Position numbers and translations under genes: made by a program
Assembly: GCF_039555335.1 (NCBI RefSeq)
Contig: NW_027305509.1
Coordinates: 248,001-312,000, forward strand
Source: Amphiura filiformis
Taxonomy: Eukaryota; Echinodermata; Ophiuroidea; Amphilepidida; Amphiuridae
DNA length: 64,000 bases
Reading direction: 5' to 3'
Shown: one piece after another, positions 11,201 through 18,830 of the stretch
Layout: every line of letters starts with the position of its first letter
Position numbering within the stretch: position 1 is the stretch's first letter
The notes under the pieces: generated by a model
Database searches by the model: none
What the model was told of the DNA's origin: nothing
What the model saw: the letters and a program-made list of their open reading frames with translations, nothing else

Positions 11201-11256
11201 TCTCTATGTAATCACTCACCTAATATTAGCACTGGTAAACGGCACATGTTATTCAT
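1990..11256 (-). CDS. Single-pass membrane protein: signal peptide, follistatin-like module, EGF module, TM helix, PPxY tail (six exons)
   Basis: Coding exons on the minus strand are 11256-11220, 10857-10789, 8439-8221, 6959-6849, 4268-4020 and 2267-1990. All five introns are GT-AG and phase 1, and the sum is 963 nt, giving 320 residues plus TGA. Predicted layout: signal peptide about 1-20, follistatin-like module 38-107 with ten cysteines, EGF 112-142 with six, acidic Pro-rich stalk 143-188, membrane helix about 190-213, KQRRRRR stop-transfer at 214, cytoplasmic tail with PPPY at 295-298 and 314-317. Follistatin/Kazal plus EGF plus TM is the plan of tomoregulins (TMEFF), which have two follistatin modules. 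PPxY motifs usually bind WW domains such as those of NEDD4 ligases. A ligand, shed growth factor or receptor role is inference. Frames, phases and cysteine patterns agree across every junction, so the structure is well supported without transcripts. Confidence 0.85.
2268..2898. other. Intron 5, proximal part
   Basis: Unique intron sequence between exon 6 and the TM-exon array. I see no coding potential, RNA gene or transposon ends. Confidence 0.5.
2899..4138 (-). repeat. 173-bp tandem array of TM-half-exon plus splice donor (seven units)
   Basis: The same landmark (TAACAC/GTAT) recurs at 3061, 3234, 3407, 3580, 3753, 3926 and 4099: exactly 173 bp each time with no indel. The rightmost unit is the real 3' half of exon 5 with its donor; the six others lie in intron 5. 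Each unit contains, on the minus strand, the code for the membrane helix and Arg cluster, the intact donor GTACAAG|GTAAGC, and about 55 bp of intron. No unit has a stop in the coding part; the few differences are mostly silent or conservative. A degenerate part-copy precedes the array (about 2899-2975). Homology with exon 5 starts at the Met of MWVAM. Confidence 0.92.
4020..4268 (-). CDS. Exon 5: stalk, transmembrane helix and poly-Arg
   Basis: Acceptor TTTTGAATTTATTGCAG ends at 4269 and donor GTAAGC begins at 4019. The 249-nt exon is phase 1 at both ends. It encodes an acidic stalk (NFDAWPIPTLPP, then many Asp/Asn/Glu), a hydrophobic helix beginning MWVAMSVAIG, and KQRRRRR followed by VVVVRTVQ. 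The positive-inside rule puts the Arg cluster in the cytoplasm, giving type I topology with the signal peptide. The frame stays open upstream to about 4334, so an earlier acceptor is possible, but only this AG joins in frame with exon 4 behind a good pyrimidine tract. Confidence 0.85.
4269..5172. other. Intron 4, first part
   Basis: AT-rich intron sequence with no exon seen. A short stretch around 4826 (GGAAGGCAGTAGTGCCC) also occurs near 1927, a small dispersed duplication. Confidence 0.4.
5173..5348. mobile_element. Small MITE-like inverted-repeat element
   Basis: The left end TAATGAAAGACAGAGATAAA and the right end, its reverse complement (TTTATCTCTGTCTTTCATTA with slight differences), form arms of about 35 bp around about 110 bp. 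The ends sit on TA dinucleotides, which fits a Tc1/mariner-type MITE. It lies in intron 4. Confidence 0.6.
5349..6268. other. Intron 4, middle part
   Basis: No exon is seen. A 15-bp inverted repeat (CCATCTTGTGGGTAC near 5466, its complement near 5590) brackets a GC-richer stretch of about 110 bp. Confidence 0.4.
6271..6778. mobile_element. MITE with ~65-bp terminal inverted repeats (TA-flanked)
   Basis: The arms contain TTTTGCCAAATGAAACATAG at the left (about 6290) and the complement at the right (about 6745), extending into CCTAATCC and GTTAGTCCTAACT. Both ends are next to TA. A second, partial member lies at about 48240-48460, sharing the CATTTGGCAAAAC end and the GACTTT interior. The right end stops about 70 bp from exon 4. 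Confidence 0.7.
6849..6959 (-). CDS. Exon 4: EGF-like module
   Basis: Acceptor CTTTCCATGCATACAG, donor GTAAGT at 6848. The 111-nt exon is phase 1 at both ends and encodes residues 109-146. The six cysteines have spacing C-x3-C-x5-C-x8-C-x-C-x8-C, the EGF pattern, with NGATC after the second Cys and GYVGLRC at the end. A phase-1 exon holding a whole EGF module is the classic shuffling unit. The GYxGxRC end followed four residues later by Leu resembles EGFR ligands such as TGF-alpha. No calcium-binding consensus precedes the first Cys. Confidence 0.88.
6960..8220. other. Intron 3
   Basis: About 1.26 kb, AT-rich, with many homopolymer T and A runs. No exon or transposon ends are recognised. Confidence 0.5.
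8221..8439 (-). CDS. Exon 3: follistatin-like (FOLN + Kazal) module
   Basis: Acceptor TTATTTACCCCAAACAG, donor GTACGT at 8220. The 219-nt exon is phase 1 at both ends and encodes residues 36-108. Ten cysteines (38, 45, 51, 61, 63, 67, 75, 86, 93, 107) follow the follistatin-domain order: a short EGF-like hairpin (CQYGAEC, then PRCECDTGC) and a Kazal part (PICDTEGNTHINLC, then SFSC and YYGEC). The usual VCGSDGxTYxNxC box is changed to ICDTEGNTHINLC. Kazal modules in this setting usually bind growth factors rather than inhibit proteases. Confidence 0.88.
8438..8760. repeat. 208-bp local tandem duplication
   Basis: Sequence starting CTGTTTGGGGTAAATAAC at 8440 recurs at 8648 and stays alike for about 110 bp (to CCAGTTG(T/C)AGTCCTTGGG), with single-base differences only. 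It carries the intron side of exon 3 and its decayed copy. Confidence 0.85.
8561..8647 (-). pseudogene. Decayed partial copy of exon 3
   Basis: The acceptor and about 100 bp of intron upstream of exon 3 are repeated 208 bp away (8440 matches 8648). The copied exon start reads TCDRMSDKCPHGEVC, then GGTRCEP, in the same phase as exon 3, but the Kazal half is absent and the frame runs into a stop without a usable donor. The sequence is a truncated FOLN piece made by local tandem duplication, now probably skipped. Confidence 0.65.
8761..9117. other. Intron 2, AT-rich part
   Basis: Very AT-rich with a short internal duplication of TTATTTATGAAATCAAT at about 8850 and 8878. Nothing else is recognised. 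Confidence 0.4.
9118..9320. repeat. Palindromic ACACCCCC repeat family member
   Basis: Contains CCATACACCCCCAATGG near 9122, its complement AGGGGGTGTATGAATTTC near 9257, and GAATAGCCCAATGAGCTATT. The same inverted modules (ACTCCCCCTGTGGAAG, CAAATGGAATAGCCC) recur at 47600, 54430-54680, 57830-58260 and 63050-63243. It is probably a short non-autonomous inverted-repeat element. Confidence 0.65.
9570..10045. mobile_element. hAT-type MITE, copy 1
   Basis: The ends CAGTGCTGTACGGTGC and GCATACAGCACTG are inverted. A perfect 8-bp direct repeat CTGAAAAG flanks it (9562-9569 and 10046-10053), and the CAGNG start fits the hAT superfamily. No open frame of note lies inside the 476 bp. It lies in intron 2 about 115 bp from a related copy. 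Confidence 0.9.
10162..10566. mobile_element. hAT-type MITE, copy 2
   Basis: Same family as 9570-10045, with better preserved 16-bp ends CAGTGCTGTACGGTGC/GCACCGTACAGCACTG and a perfect 8-bp target duplication TCCACCAC (10154-10161 and 10567-10574). It is 405 bp. Internal blocks such as GTTGGTCGCCATTGGCGCCA are shared with copy 1. The two have different targets, so they are separate insertions. Confidence 0.92.
10789..10857 (-). CDS. Exon 2: end of signal peptide and linker
   Basis: Acceptor ATTTTTATTGCAG, donor GTAAAT at 10788. The 69-nt exon is phase 1 at both ends and encodes residues 13 (split) to 35: LIPLTYGATTTRNPF, then EDWLHHR. The hydrophobic start continues the signal sequence of exon 1, and cleavage after YG (about residue 20) is likely. 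The short exon is supported by phase, splice sites and the sensible signal peptide it completes. Confidence 0.75.
11220..11256 (-). CDS. Exon 1 (first coding): signal peptide start
   Basis: ATG at 11256-11254 in the context CACCATGA, followed by MNNMCRLPVLIL, then a phase-1 donor G|GTGAGT at 11219. Joined to exon 2 it makes an n-region (R6) plus a Leu/Ile/Val core ending in TYG, a standard signal peptide. An AG after TTGTTATTTATACAG (11263-11277) just before GACACCATG suggests that the 5' UTR continues in an upstream exon. Confidence 0.75.
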
Positions 11257-12239
11257 GGTGTCCTGTATAAATAACAACATGCAGAGAAACAGATTTAACA
11301 TTAATAGCAATGTTAAGGGTAGACGAGGTATTGTTGGTCGAAGCAACCTAAAAATCTATTTTTTTCTAATTTATTACTAACTGCATGCACGCTCTTGCAT
11401 CGACATTTCTTAATATTTTTAAGTGATGTTTCGTTAGTATACTCCCTAGCATCGAGCCAGGAGTCTACAAATTTATGCCCCTACATATTTAATAGGGCAT
11501 TATACAAACAGTTCATGTTTGTAAAGAAAGTCATTTTTATCATGACAAAATAATCTCAATTCAAAACATTTTGAAGACAGATTTTCTCTGATCCTCATTT
11601 CGCCTAACATGTTCAAGACAAGCACGTATAGGCCTAATTGGTGAGTCATCAGCATGACAATTCAATCTCAATTCAAAACAATTTTGAAAAGAGATGGCTT
11701 TAAATACACATAACGCTCAACATGTTTAACACATCCACATATAATAATCATGTTATGCTTTTTCTAAGCGTTATTTATAGGCATAAGGATGAAATATAAA
11801 TGATACCATTCATAGAGCTTACTCATGATGATATCAGATCTCCTTCTTAACTCCTGGTCAGGGATATTTCTCTTTGATTTAATATTCACCATATGGTAAA
11901 TATTTTTCATCGTTTTATCTTCTCTGTAAGAGCATTCCTTACAGAACGGGCCATATTTTATTAATATTAATTAGCCCTCCTAAGGGATTTAAAAGTATCC
12001 CTCCACTAAACCAATTAGCAGGTTTTTTCAAATTAGTTACTCACATCAGACAAAATGAAGAAGTTTTGCAACTTTTTCCTCTCTTCGCTCCATTATGTGT
12101 TGAAAGGACCATACATAGGGCTTTTAGCACTTTTGAAAGAGCGACGTGATATTATACCGTAATACAAGGAATTACATAGGGTTTTACAAAAGGTTGAATT
12201 ATAGGTATATGAACACCAAAATAATTCTCCCTGTAAACC
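11257..12239. other. Upstream of the gene; probable 5' UTR intron
   Basis: No coding exon or transposon ends are recognised. Some weak internal duplication is seen (TCTCAATTCAAAACA near 11552 and 11666). Confidence 0.4.
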
Positions 12240-13620
12240 CCCCTCTTTTTATGAGACACTGAAACTGAATAAAACTATTCCACAAGCATGCTCTTTTTTC
12301 AGTCCATATTCGAGAAATCGAAAATAGACTTTTCCCTTTTACAGGGTTTTTATTTTATTATTATATTTTTTATCTTTCCATAAGGCTAGATTAAAGGTGT
12401 GAAAATACCACAATCAACCTGTCTACCTGTCGTCCATCTTTTTCTGAGAAAATGAAGAAGGAGATGTAACCTTTGCTTTCTTGCCCTGCGAAGTGGCGCT
12501 TTTTATATTGGAACTCACTTGGAGTGTTTAGTCGTCAGATAGAGTCGCTGGCCTCGGCCTGCCGCCCTGCTGGCCTTGCTGGACATCAGAACGTTGTCAA
12601 CGGTTTTTTAGAAATTGGAGGGTTTTGCTTTTTGCATGCCCTATTTCTGGTCCAAATTTGAGATATCGAAAACGGACCTTTCCCTTTTATAGGAATTTCT
12701 TGTTTTTGCAAAAGGTTTATTTTTATTTTTACCTTACCAAAAGGTAGATACAAAGGTATGCAAATACCACAATTAACCCCTACGCCAGGCGCCCCTCTTT
12801 TTCTGGGATATTGAAAAAGACAATTGGATAGGCCTATTCACACTTTTACCCATATTCGAGAAATCGAAAAGGGACCTTCCCTTTCACAGGGATCTTTTTA
12901 ATCTTCCAAAAGGTTAATTTTATCTTTTCACCTTTCCAAAAGGTGAATACAAAGATATTTTAATACCATAATTAACCTACACGCCTACCCCCCTTCTTTT
13001 TCTGAGAAATTGAAAAAGAAAACCCGATAGGCCTACCCTCGTGGTATCCAAATTCGAGAAATCGAAAAAGAACTTCCCCTTTTATAGGGAATTTTTTTAT
13101 CCTTCCAAAGGGTTAATTTCATTTGTATTTTTCCAAAAGATGAATACAAAGGTATGTTCATACCTAAATAAACCTCACTACCAGTCCCCCCTCCTTTTCG
13201 GAGAAATTGAAAAAGACATCGTATCCGGCATATCCTACATTTAGTCCAAATTCGAGAAATCTGAAAGGGACTTTTCAAAAAATTCATTTGAATTTTTCCA
13301 AAAGGTTTATTCTTTTTTTATATCTATCAAGAGATAGATATAAAGGTATTTTTACACCACAGTAAACCTGAATACCTGCTCCCCCCCTCTTTTTCTGAGA
13401 ATTTGAAAAAGACTTCTCCATTGGCTCATCTTTTTCCTAGTCCAACTTCGAGAAATTGAAAATGGACCTTTCCCTTTTAAAGGGATTTTTTTCATCTCTT
13501 TTTCTGAGAAATTGAAAAAGATAACTCAATAGGCCTTCCCTTCATTTTGTCCAAATTCGAGAAATCGGAAATGGAATTTTCCCTTTTATAGGAACTTTAT
13601 TCATCTTGTTGAAAATGAAC
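12240..13620. repeat. ~200-bp tandem satellite, about seven units
   Basis: The block CCAAATTCGAGAAATCGAAA recurs near 12304, 12651, 12841, 13048, 13246, 13440 and 13549, mostly 190-207 bp apart, each followed by CCCTTTTATAGGG and CCAAAAGGTT, and by CTTTTTCTGAGAAATTG. The first gap is longer because a unit contains extra sequence around 12440-12620; the last unit is shortened. Units are clearly diverged, so the array is old. Confidence 0.85.
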
Positions 13621-14643
13621 TTCTTTTCCCTCTTTGTAAGGGAAACTCTCTTCACATTTCCTAAGACAGAATAAAGTTTTAAAATGTTTTTATTCCAGGA
13701 CGGAATAAAACGGATTCCACTGTGGAATAAAGTTGGTACTAAAGGTGGAGTGTACCCTATCTATTTTTCCTACACCAGAATATATTTCACGGAATAAATG
13801 CATTTTTATTCCCCATAAGAAAAAGCATTATGTATAAAGGCAGCCGATAGGGCTACCTTTAAAACCCCCTAAGAAGGTATGAAAATACCAAAAGACTTTT
13901 CCTCTGGATCTTTTAGCAGGTTCTGTTCATTCCCGTCCTTTCTTTTCAAAAATTAACACCTTGATGTTTTGCAAAAGTTAGTTCTACAAATCGTATACTT
14001 TGCAAACTTGCTTTTATTGTTGTTAATGAGTTATGTACGTTTTACAATTTAAAGTGTTGTTGTTTCAGCCCTCTTTACAACGTAACTCAAGAACCGCAGC
14101 ACCTATAAAAGTATATATCTGTGATATTTTCATTCTTCTACAGGCTCGCTATGAATTTAGCAATGCAGTTTTTGCCAAAGCTCACTACCATTCGTAAGAT
14201 GAGCACTGTGAACTACTAAATCACAACAGTTAAATAATTAATACCGTAACCTTTAACAAGTACATGTTACAAATTTGTTTGTATGTAGCCCAACAAGGCC
14301 CAAGGAAGCAATATTGAGAATTCAAGGGTGCAGTGTGCACACGGGTACCGCTAGTCCGACACCCTTCTAGTACATGACACGCCGCTAGTCCGACACGCCG
14401 CTAGTCCAACAACACAAATTCCCTATACCCGGTAGCGGTAAGACAAATTCCAGAAAATGAAAGGCATATACCCAAGACCTTGGTTTAACATTACTTTTGC
14501 TTCTAAGTTCTATTGAACTGCTAGCAACCCAATAATGCAATTACTTTACTTACTGTTCAATTAGCTGCCTTAGATTCATAATTTAAGATACCGGTATTTG
14601 AGAAAATAAAAAATTGGCGTCAAAGTCATCAAAGAAAATGTGA
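13621..14643. other. AT-rich spacer
   Basis: Contains several GGAATAAA stretches (13690-13800) and a short triple repeat of CCGCTAGTCCGACAC (14345-14405). No gene is seen. Confidence 0.4.
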
Positions 14644-15046
14644 GTGACAATGCTACGCAGCCAAAACCAAATAGACCAGCTTGAGAAGATCCAAGGAAGG
14701 GCTATCCGATTCATATCCGGCAACTATCAAAGGGAGGCTAGCGTTACTGCAATGCAACAAGAACTTGGCATACCTACACTTGAAGAAATAAGGAGAAACG
14801 CTCACCTCACCATGTTCTACAAAGTCACAAATCAACTCATATAGCCATACCCATGCCAAACTATTTCAGAACCAGAACTACTCGTAGCTGCAGTCAGCAT
14901 CATCGCTTCACACGACTCGGCTCATCATCAGACACATACAAGCACAGTTTTTTTCCGAGGACACTACGGGACATGGGATGCGCTTCCGCAAATCACCATT
15001 GAACTGCCCACTGTGGAGCAGTTCAAGGAAGCCATCGAAGCCAACT
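14644..15046 (+). pseudogene. Non-LTR retrotransposon (CR1/L2-like LINE) ORF2, C-terminal remnant
   Basis: QIDQLEKIQGRAIRF, then YQREASVTAMQQELGIP and LTMFYKVTNQLI match the region after the reverse transcriptase of CR1/L2-type LINEs (LExIQRRAARFV, SSVTAMLxxLGWPSL, RLTMFYKI). A stop follows at 14842-14844. Beyond it, YKHSFFPRTLRD in one frame and WDALPQ, then LPTVEQFKEAIEAN, in another complete the usual ending, so at least two frame changes have occurred. The final stop at about 15045 is the natural ORF2 end. No catalytic domain is retained. Confidence 0.75.
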
Positions 15047-15204
15047 AAATCCATGTTTTTACTTGCACCAAATGAACTTGCACCTGTAGAAGAGGCTGAG
15101 CACAGAGCACATTCATCCATTGCTAGAAGCACCACACCGCAGTCCCTCATCCAGTTGCTGAACAGGCTTTTGATGAGAATATGCACAGAAGTAGAAGTAG
15201 AAGC

Positions 15205-15920
15205 CAGCCCTCGAATTAAGGATCTGAAGGGGCACGGCAACTTTTTTAGGGCAAGTTGATAATTGCCTTGGATTTTCACTGAAAAGGCAAGGCAGAGAGG
15301 CAGCACAGCCGTTTGTAATATTTCAAGAGGGCATCATGCATGGCAACTGTTAAAAATTTGAGAAGGGCACCAAGGCAATTTTTCAAAAGTGAAGAAAACA
15401 CATCCAAACATAGATGGATGATTTTATAATGAAGGGGCAGGGCTGGGCACCGACGGCAACTTCATTACAGGGCACAGCAAGTGACTGCCTTCTTCTTCTT
15501 CTTCTTCCTTATAAGTGCCTCCCTCATATGTATGAGTATTGTCGCACTGCGCATACAGACAAGCTGTACTTATTTTTACTCTGGAACCTAGAGTAGATGA
15601 GTGTATTTTGAAGTACAGTCAACATGACCGGGATGATCCCCTGCTCTTTTCGAATAGCCTGTGGCGTTCTTTAACGCGTGCACTACATTAATGTGAGAAA
15701 ATATGCATGTACACGGACCGACAGCTTAAAGTGCCCTCCGAAGCACTAAGCAAGTAGAGTGAAGTGTCTTGCTCAAGGACACAAAGTCAGCCGGACCTGG
15801 GATTCGAACCCTTGACCCTTGGGTTGGGTAAAGGAAATATTTTGAGGGCATTACGGCAGTGGGGATGGGCACCCACGGCAAAATGCCGCCCATGGGTGTC
15901 GTGGGTTAATTCGAGGGCTG
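15205..15920. mobile_element. hAT-type non-autonomous element carrying a SINE
   Basis: The ends CAGCCCTCGAATTAA and TTAATTCGAGGGCTG are inverted and flanked by a perfect 8-bp duplication GTAGAAGC (15197-15204 and 15921-15928). The CAG start and 8-bp duplication are hAT traits. No transposase is seen in the 716 bp; a SINE fragment lies in its middle. The left flank runs into LINE 3' sequence. Confidence 0.88.
15650..15835 (-). mobile_element. tRNA-derived SINE fragment with conserved core
   Basis: Minus strand: GGGTTCGAATCCCAGG (Pol III B box) followed by GTGTCCTTGAGCAAGACAC and, further on, GCGTTAAAGAACGCC. The sequence after the B box resembles the core shared by V-type SINEs of deuterostomes (TGTCCTTGxGCAAGxCACTT). 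The A-box end is not clear. It lies inside the hAT element and is older than or moved with it. Confidence 0.6.
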
Positions 15921-15925
15921 GTAGA

Positions 15926-16127
15926 AGCTATAAATCAAATGAAGTATTTCTTGGCCAAACTGGAACATTGTGAACGCTTGTGGCTCCGCGATAATCACAT
16001 GCGAATATAGCGCAGTACAGAAGAAAGTATACACGCGCCTTGCACTGCGTACACGCTTAGTACACTACATGGACGCAACACGCATGTTCCACTTTGGCCA
16101 AGAAATACTTCATTTGATTTATAGCTC
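15926..16127. repeat. Inverted repeat with 41-bp arms
   Basis: AGCTATAAATCAAATGAAGT (from about 15926) continues into a match, nearly perfect over 41 bp, with the complement ending near 16127, around a loop of about 120 bp. It starts at the target duplication of the hAT element. It may be a MITE that the hAT element landed beside. Confidence 0.7.
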
Positions 16128-17262
16128 AACCAGCTAATGAGGCGATGCTGATGTGATCATGATGACATGAATTCAATTAGCCAATCAGAACCCCACTTTC
16201 GTATGTACGCCATAAACTGCGCCAAATTCTGTGTGTACGCTCGTCTACGCTTGGCGCACAGCTTGGACCACGAAAGTAATAAAAAATAAACTTTATAATG
16301 AAGTTAAGCTTATACCACCCACCCTAGTTCACCACGTAAACTTATGGCTCAAAATTCGGACCGCTCGCCAATAAGTTTACTGCTTTCTATGTTTTGAAAT
16401 TTGTTGACGTTTTAACGATCCCCGATTGCTTATTTTAGCCGTGTCACGTCACATGCATGACGCTGGTGGGTACCAACCAAACTTCAGAAAAAAAAAACCT
16501 CGATCGCCGATAACGATGTGATATGGGACTTACATAGGATTACACAGAGATATTTCTTGCCAAAATTTGACCATTTCTAGGCAAGTTGGCCCTACTTTGT
16601 CTGCGTTATATGAAAAAGGACAGTCTTAGACTTAAGTAAGTATAAGTGCAACGCTTTTGATGTTTTGATGTTTTGGGAGACTGGGAGGGTTCAAAAAAAA
16701 AAAATGATGGAGCCTATTCTTGACTGTGTAATATTCCTTCAACCAGTTGCCGTGCGGTAACAGTCTTATACGATGGACAGATAGTATCAGTTTGTGAATG
16801 AGGACATCGTATAAGTTCCTTACCACCCACCCCACATGACATGCATGCATGCCCAACCACGATCATTTTAATTTTTATAAAATTGACTAGTCCGAATAAT
16901 CAGACCCAGAACAAAATATTAATTTCTGACATGATCGTGTACTGGGTCTGAACTGTTTCCATATGAAATCTTGATGGCAAATTGGACAATAGAAGCACAT
17001 GGTTCTACGTGACAGCTTTTTAATCCCTATTCAGGTTACGTGAATCACGCTATTGTGGACCGTCCTTCTGATACTTCAGTGTTTGGACACGCGGAACGGT
17101 TTTTTGTCTACCTCTCTGTTTGTAAACAAACCAGGAGGTCGAAATCGTCCTCCTCGCCGAATACGAAAGTCAGCGTAATAGTACGGCACTAAAAATTGAC
17201 CACGATCAGCTCAGTGACGATTGTACCAATAAAGTACTGAATAAAACAGTTAAACTTACCAG
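16128..17262. other. Spacer
   Basis: No coding exon or clear repeat ends. The part at 17030-17180 is somewhat GC-richer and could be regulatory, with no specific motif to support it. Confidence 0.3.
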
Positions 17263-17480
17263 AATCACTTCTGATTTTGACACACAACTGTTCTTGAAAT
17301 ATTACTTTATTAGTTGGTTTTGAGTTTCGGACCAAATATTACATATTTTTGCGCTATAAAATAAACAATGTTTAGTAAACTGTATCATCACAAGATCACT
17401 TTCATCATGCATTTGTCATGTTTTCTTCTCGTATCCGGAAATCCAGAGGCACGCATGCGTATTGAATATCACAGTCTCTT
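17263..17480 (-). promoter_or_regulatory. Possible 5' UTR exon or promoter of the minus-strand gene
   Basis: On the minus strand the sequence ending GTGATTCTG at 17263 is followed by a perfect donor GTAAGT. A GC-richer stretch with ACGCATGCGT (near 17452, similar to an NRF1 site) lies just upstream. Because exon 1 seems to start after an acceptor at 11263, this could be a non-coding first exon 6 kb away. Only the donor and orientation support it. Confidence 0.25.
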
Positions 17481-17798
17481 CCCAAATACTACACAAACGC
17501 CTAACAGTTCATAAGTAGCTGGATCGTTAGGTACCGTAACAGAGACTGCCCACGTAAAAAGACTTCCGGGAAAACCCCAATCCATAAAGTTTATTTGTTT
17601 TCTACCTCCATGGTTTCCCGGCATTGTTTACAAGCTTTTACACATGGAAATAGGCCTATAATATATAGTATTAAAATAGTAAATCTACTATTTCCATGGT
17701 TTTAAATACCTAAACAAATGAAAATGAGTGAGACTTTTCTCATCTTCTCTGGAGAGACATGCTGATCAGATTTGTTTTAATTTTTACAACTCATGATG
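17481..17798. other. Spacer
   Basis: No feature recognised. Confidence 0.3.
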
Positions 17799-18512
17799 CA
17801 GTTGTCTACAGTAGAATTCACCACGACCTTTGCAGGACTTAAACCCCATTAAAAGCTATTAAACCAAGATAACACTCATTGCAAACAGCTCAACTGATTA
17901 AATCAGATCTTCTCTGGTTGTACACATGAGCTCACATGTTTCTGTTATCTGTGCGGTATCGCAATGAGCTGGTATTAGGCCCCCTATACCGGGTAGTTTC
18001 AGTTGGGTAACCGATTATAAAGGAAACGCAAGCCTGGTATGTGGGCCTTTGTTCACGAAATGAGACAATACTCTGTTTATTGTTAACCAGCATTCTTGAA
18101 AATGAGCAACATAATGATTGTTGACTATAAACACGGTTTGGAAATAATTTCTTCATATTTTTTGGTGTTATCTGTCGTTTCCTAAAACACAAAAGTGCGA
18201 ATAGGCCTACTTGCACCTAACTTATAGCTAAAAATTTAGGACATGTTGCAAAACTGTATTTTCTAGAATTTCAGAGAATACTTTAAATGTAGCTTGTACC
18301 GGTTTTTTTTGTGGCATCCTTCAGAAGTGCGGTCCGTTACCAATATTTTCGGTCAAATCTGCATTCAATTAACACGGGGAGTTGGCTAGCTATGCCTTGC
18401 CCTCACTCATATTTTACCGAAGTGTGACTATTTCTGAACATCTAACCTAGCTGTACTGATTTTAGGTCATGTTAGAGAAAACTATTTGCTAGAAGTTTGG
18501 AGAATACTTTCA
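17799..18512. repeat. ~714-bp tandem unit, copy 1
   Basis: Starts TCTACAGTAGAATTCACC and contains GAAAATGAGCAACATAATG, CTAAAAATTTAGGACATG and CTTGTACCGGTTTTTTTTG. The same order recurs in copy 2 from 18513, which has been split by later insertions, and a partial inverted copy lies at 29326-29460. No protein is recognised. Confidence 0.8.
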
Positions 18513-18826
18513 TGATGCAGTCATGTCTAGTAGAATTCACCTCGACCTTTGCAGGACTTAAACCCCATTAAAAGCTATTAAACCAAGATAACACTCATTG
18601 AAACAGCTCAACTGATTAAATCGGATCTTCTCTGGTTGTGCACATGTGTCTGTTTTATATGTGCGGTATCGCAATGAGCTGGTATAACAGCTTCAGTTGG
18701 GTAACCGATTATAAAGGAAACGCAAGGAAACAATGGTATGTGGACCTTTGTTCACGAAATGAGACAATGGTCTGCTTTTTTTGTTAACCCGCATTCTTGA
18801 AAATGAGCAACATAATGATTGTTGAC
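18513..18826. repeat. ~714-bp tandem unit, copy 2 (first piece)
   Basis: Repeats copy 1 from GTCTAGTAGAATTCACC to CATAATGATTGTTGAC, where the TTAA element is inserted. The second and third pieces are at 22089-22188 and 22894-23085. Confidence 0.8.
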
Positions 18827-18830
18827 TTAA

